A stretch of 16,693 bases of DNA, from positions 1 through 16,693 of the forward strand of contig DASUFH010000403.1 of assembly GCA_036274645.1 (NCBI GenBank), read 5' to 3'. The notes beneath the pieces were generated by a model. The model searched no databases. It had not been told where the DNA came from and worked only from the letters and a program-made list of their open reading frames with translations. Made by a program: the position numbers and the translations under genes. Origin of the DNA: DASUFH01 sp036274645 (lineage in GTDB: Bacteria > Acidobacteriota > Terriglobia > 20CM-2-55-15). Numbering within the stretch: the stretch's first letter is position 1; each line of letters begins with the position of its first letter. Below are positions 14,063-16,693 of the stretch, in pieces.

Positions 14063-14076
14063 CGCCAGAGGCTCTC

Positions 14077-16608
14077 ATGAAACGAAAGATTATCGCACTT
14101 GGGATAGCGGCCGTCGCGCTTGTGGTGGTCGCGGTGGCCGCGGCATTTCTGCTGATCGACGTCAACCGGTATCGTGGAGTGATCCAGACCCAGTTGGAAC
14201 AGCAGCTTCAGCGGAAGGTCACGCTGGGCAAGATGGCGCTGGGACTGTTTCCCCTTCGGGTGCAGGTCAATAGTCCGGTCATCAGTGAGGACCCGGCGCT
14301 CAACAGCAAGGCGCCGTTCGTCAAGGCCAGCAGGCTGGATGTCCGGGTGAGCCTCATGTCGCTGCTCCGCCGAAAGGTTCAGGTGGAATCCGTCGATCTG
14401 CGCCGTCCCAGCGTGGAACTCGTGCGCAACCGTCAGGGCGTGTGGAACTTTTCCACCATCGGCCCGAAGCCGGAGCCCGGCGGCGGCAAAGGCGGAGACA
14501 AGGGCGGAGGCGGCGAACCCCCGCCGCCGGCCCTGACGCTGGATCGGCTGACGATCACCGATGGGCAGATCGCCATTACCGATCAGCAGGCCAATCAGCC
14601 TCGCGCCGTCTACGATCACATTGATTTTTCCCTCGTGGGCTACAAACCCGGCCAACCGTTTGACATCGACCTTTCCGCGCATCTGCCCGGACAGGGCGCC
14701 GAAGAGATTCGTCTCGCCGGAACCGCGGGGCCCATTCCCGACGCCGGGGCCGCGGCCACGCCCTTCAATGGGAAACTGACGATCCGCGAAGTGGGCATCG
14801 AGGGTATGAAGCAGTTCATGGGTTCCTCCGCCCCGATGAAGGACACGTCGGGATCACTTTCCGGCGAAACCCGGATTTCGAGCAAGGGCGGCGAACTCAC
14901 CGCGGCGGGGAACCTGACGTTGAGCAGTCTGAAGCTGACCGGCGTCGATGTGGGATATCCGATTGTGGCCGACTACGACATGGCGTCGAATGTGGCCAGC
15001 GGCATCCTGACGATTCGTAAAGGCAATCTGCAACTGGGCGGGACCCCGCTCGCGTTGACGGGATCGATCAACACGGCAGCCACGCCGCTGTCGGTCGATC
15101 TGCGCGTGAAGTCTGACGACACGTCGATTGCCGATATCGCCCGTCTGCTTTCCGCGTTTGGCGTGGCGTTCGCGCCGGGAACGGACGTTGCCGGAAAAGT
15201 TGCGGTCGATGTGCGAGCGCGTGGGCCGGTCGGCACGCCCGCCCTGAGCGGTTCGGTGACCGGACGCGATATCGTGATTTCCGGCAAGGACGTCCCGATG
15301 CCGGTCCATGTGAAGCAGGTGAACGTGGCCCTGTCGCCGACCGAGATTCGCGCGAACGAGTTCACGGCCACATCCGGACAGACATCCGTGAACGCGCGGT
15401 TCGCCGTTCAGCGTTACATGTCGGAGAATCCCATCGTGGACGCCGGCGTGCGCGCGCCGAGCGCAACATTGCCGGAGCTGCAGGCGATTGCCAGAGCGTA
15501 TGGCGTGACGGGTCTCGATGAGATCGAAGGCCAGGGTGGACTCAACCTGGATATGCATCTTGCCGGAACGGCTCAATCGCTCTCCAGCGCCGACATGATG
15601 CGGGCGGTTAACGGGGCCATCAATCTGGATTTCAGCCCGCTCAAGGTCAAGGGTTTCGACCTCATGAAGGAACTCGGGACCATTGGAAAGTTTGCGGCGC
15701 CGAACACCAATGGTTCCCTGACTGAAATGGTCAAGGTTACCGGGGCCATCCTCGTGAAGGACGGCGTGGCGTCGACCAACAATCTGCAGGCGCAATTGAT
15801 CGCCGGAAACGTGGCGGCGAACGGGACCGCCGATCTCGCCACCGATGCCTTGAACATGAAGCTCTCGGCCGTGCTGAACAAGAACTATGCGGACAAGGTG
15901 GGAGGAACGAAGATCGGCGGACTCCTCAGCACCGTGCTGGCCAATCCGTCCGGCGAGCTGGTGATTCCCGCGGTCGTGACCGGCACGATGAAGCAACCGA
16001 AGTTCGCGCCGGACCTTGGCGCCGTTGCCGATCTGCAGAAGCAGCGGCTGCTGCCGACCCTGACGGATCCACGGTCGGGAATAGGGTCGTTTCTGTGCGC
16101 GTTGACAGGGCCGAAGAATCCGCCCCCCGCTGCCGTAGCGCCTGCGGCCGAGACCGGAGAGGCCGGGCAGCCGGCGGCGCAACCGGCCGCCAACAATGAT
16201 GCGCCACCGCCGAAGCCGGTCGAACGGATCACGGGCCTGTTGGGTGGTCTGCTCGGTGGAAAGAAGCCTTCGAATCCACTGGCAGGCACGTCGTGGCAGT
16301 GGGAGAAGACGACGGGCGCCGACGGCAAGACGACCGCGCCACGCGCGCCCCAGAAGTTTGTGGCGCAGTTCGGGACGGACGGGCGGGTGTCGAGCTCGAC
16401 GGATTGCAATCGGTTGATGGGAAGTTACTCGGTGGATGGAGCGAAGCTGTCGATCGGACCGCTGGCGGGAACGAAGATGGCGTGCGGCGAGTCTCAGGAG
16501 GCGGAGTATGCGGGCGCGCTTGGCGCGGCCGCATCGTTTGCGATCTCCGGAGATGCGCTGACGATCACGTTACGTGATTCCGGAACGATGACGTTCAAGA
16601 GGCAGTAG
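14077..16608 (+). CDS. AsmA-family envelope protein with C-terminal META (HslJ-like) domain
   Basis: An 843-residue protein anchored by one N-terminal helix (residues 6-27), the rest probably periplasmic. The start (IDVNRYRGVIQTQLEQQLQR, 27-46) and the following LGLFPLRVQV segment are typical of AsmA. This family has TamB/VPS13-like repeating beta structure linked to outer-membrane assembly or lipid transfer. A Gly/Lys-rich insert (134-148) and a Pro/Ala-rich linker (about 682-730) interrupt it. Residues 733-843 match a META domain: LAGTSWQW, DGRVSSSTDCNR (Cys777, Asn778), GSYSVDG, and AGTKMAC (Cys803). META domains usually occur in small lipoproteins such as HslJ, so the fusion is unusual. 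AGAGG lies five bases before the ATG, behind a TATAAT. The gene stands alone on this strand. The AsmA call is firm, META strong, and the combined role unknown. Confidence 0.88.
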   Translation: MKRKIIALGIAAVALVVVAVAAAFLLIDVNRYRGVIQTQLEQQLQRKVTLGKMALGLFPLRVQVNSPVISEDPALNSKAPFVKASRLDVRVSLMSLLRRKVQVESVDLRRPSVELVRNRQGVWNFSTIGPKPEPGGGKGGDKGGGGEPPPPALTLDRLTITDGQIAITDQQANQPRAVYDHIDFSLVGYKPGQPFDIDLSAHLPGQGAEEIRLAGTAGPIPDAGAAATPFNGKLTIREVGIEGMKQFMGSSAPMKDTSGSLSGETRISSKGGELTAAGNLTLSSLKLTGVDVGYPIVADYDMASNVASGILTIRKGNLQLGGTPLALTGSINTAATPLSVDLRVKSDDTSIADIARLLSAFGVAFAPGTDVAGKVAVDVRARGPVGTPALSGSVTGRDIVISGKDVPMPVHVKQVNVALSPTEIRANEFTATSGQTSVNARFAVQRYMSENPIVDAGVRAPSATLPELQAIARAYGVTGLDEIEGQGGLNLDMHLAGTAQSLSSADMMRAVNGAINLDFSPLKVKGFDLMKELGTIGKFAAPNTNGSLTEMVKVTGAILVKDGVASTNNLQAQLIAGNVAANGTADLATDALNMKLSAVLNKNYADKVGGTKIGGLLSTVLANPSGELVIPAVVTGTMKQPKFAPDLGAVADLQKQRLLPTLTDPRSGIGSFLCALTGPKNPPPAAVAPAAETGEAGQPAAQPAANNDAPPPKPVERITGLLGGLLGGKKPSNPLAGTSWQWEKTTGADGKTTAPRAPQKFVAQFGTDGRVSSSTDCNRLMGSYSVDGAKLSIGPLAGTKMACGESQEAEYAGALGAAASFAISGDALTITLRDSGTMTFKRQ

Positions 16609-16618
16609 AAAGTTCGCC

Positions 16619-16693
16619 TGATTGTTTGCCGGCTCCTGTCGCTCGCCAGGCGGAGGGGAGTGAAGCTTGATTGTTTGCCCTCACCTGTCGCTC
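16619..16693. repeat. 26-bp direct repeat, 49-bp period, running off the window end
   Basis: Copies at 16619-16644 and 16668-16693 both begin TGATTGTTTGCC and end CTGTCGCTC, with 3 of 26 bases different between them. CGCCTG (16615-16620) pairs with CAGGCG (16647-16652) around the first copy. The second copy ends at the window edge, so more units may follow. It could be the start of a tandem array or a dispersed intergenic repeat. Confidence 0.6.

Noticed and set aside
14854..16182. A 442-codon minus-strand open frame inside the AsmA-META gene.
   Set aside because: The product is Arg/Gly/His-rich and has no recognisable domain. The plus strand carries the AsmA protein without interruption.
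16619..16693. A CRISPR array at the window end.
   Set aside because: Only two imperfect copies are visible, the interval is only 23 bp, and no cas gene is nearby.

Overview
The window is a high-GC (roughly 60%) bacterial chromosome segment, densely coding on both strands. It carries Gram-negative envelope genes: an AsmA-like protein, an outer-membrane barrel fused to cytochrome c, a five-haem c-type cytochrome and a secreted M43 metalloprotease. These, plus a cytoplasmic heptose-activation set, fit Acidobacteriota or a similar soil/sediment lineage. No rRNA or other phylogenetic marker is present, so this assignment is an inference. No tRNA, rRNA, CRISPR array or transposase gene was seen.

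Positions 3-2426 (+): the 3' end of an SDR oxidoreductase, a Gfo/Idh/MocA oxidoreductase and an HddA-type GHMP sugar kinase, packed with 11-bp spacing and then a 17-bp overlap. Positions 9355-2431 (-) hold six genes reading toward the first group. In transcription order they are a monohaem cytochrome c fused to a beta-barrel, a five-haem cytochrome, a GT39-like membrane glycosyltransferase, an HddC-like nucleotidyltransferase, a fused GmhA-GmhB protein and a transaldolase. Junctions in this run are stop/start overlaps or short gaps (55 bp at most). Together the two converging groups encode every step from sedoheptulose-7-phosphate to a nucleotide (probably GDP) heptose, with a local transaldolase that could make the starting sugar. 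A membrane glycosyltransferase and two oxidoreductases may use or tailor the product.

Positions 9612-10598 (-): a secreted M43 (pappalysin/ulilysin-like) zinc protease with a 12-glycine linker. Positions 10599-11049 form the longest non-coding stretch and contain a 183-bp fold-back element with two 66-bp arms (60/66 matching). Positions 11050-11946 (+): an EamA-family transporter whose 3' end overlaps priA (11912-13969, -) by 35 bp. The priA start lies in a REP-like palindrome. Positions 14077-16608 (+): an AsmA-like envelope protein with a C-terminal META (HslJ-like) domain, an unusual fusion, behind a perfect TATAAT box. The window ends in a 26-bp sequence occurring twice at a 49-bp period.

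The points most worth following are the cytochrome-barrel fusion in the same apparent transcription unit as heptose biosynthesis, the compact GDP-heptose cassette with its SIS-HAD fusion and altered isomerase residues, the AsmA-META fusion, and the 183-bp inverted-repeat element.
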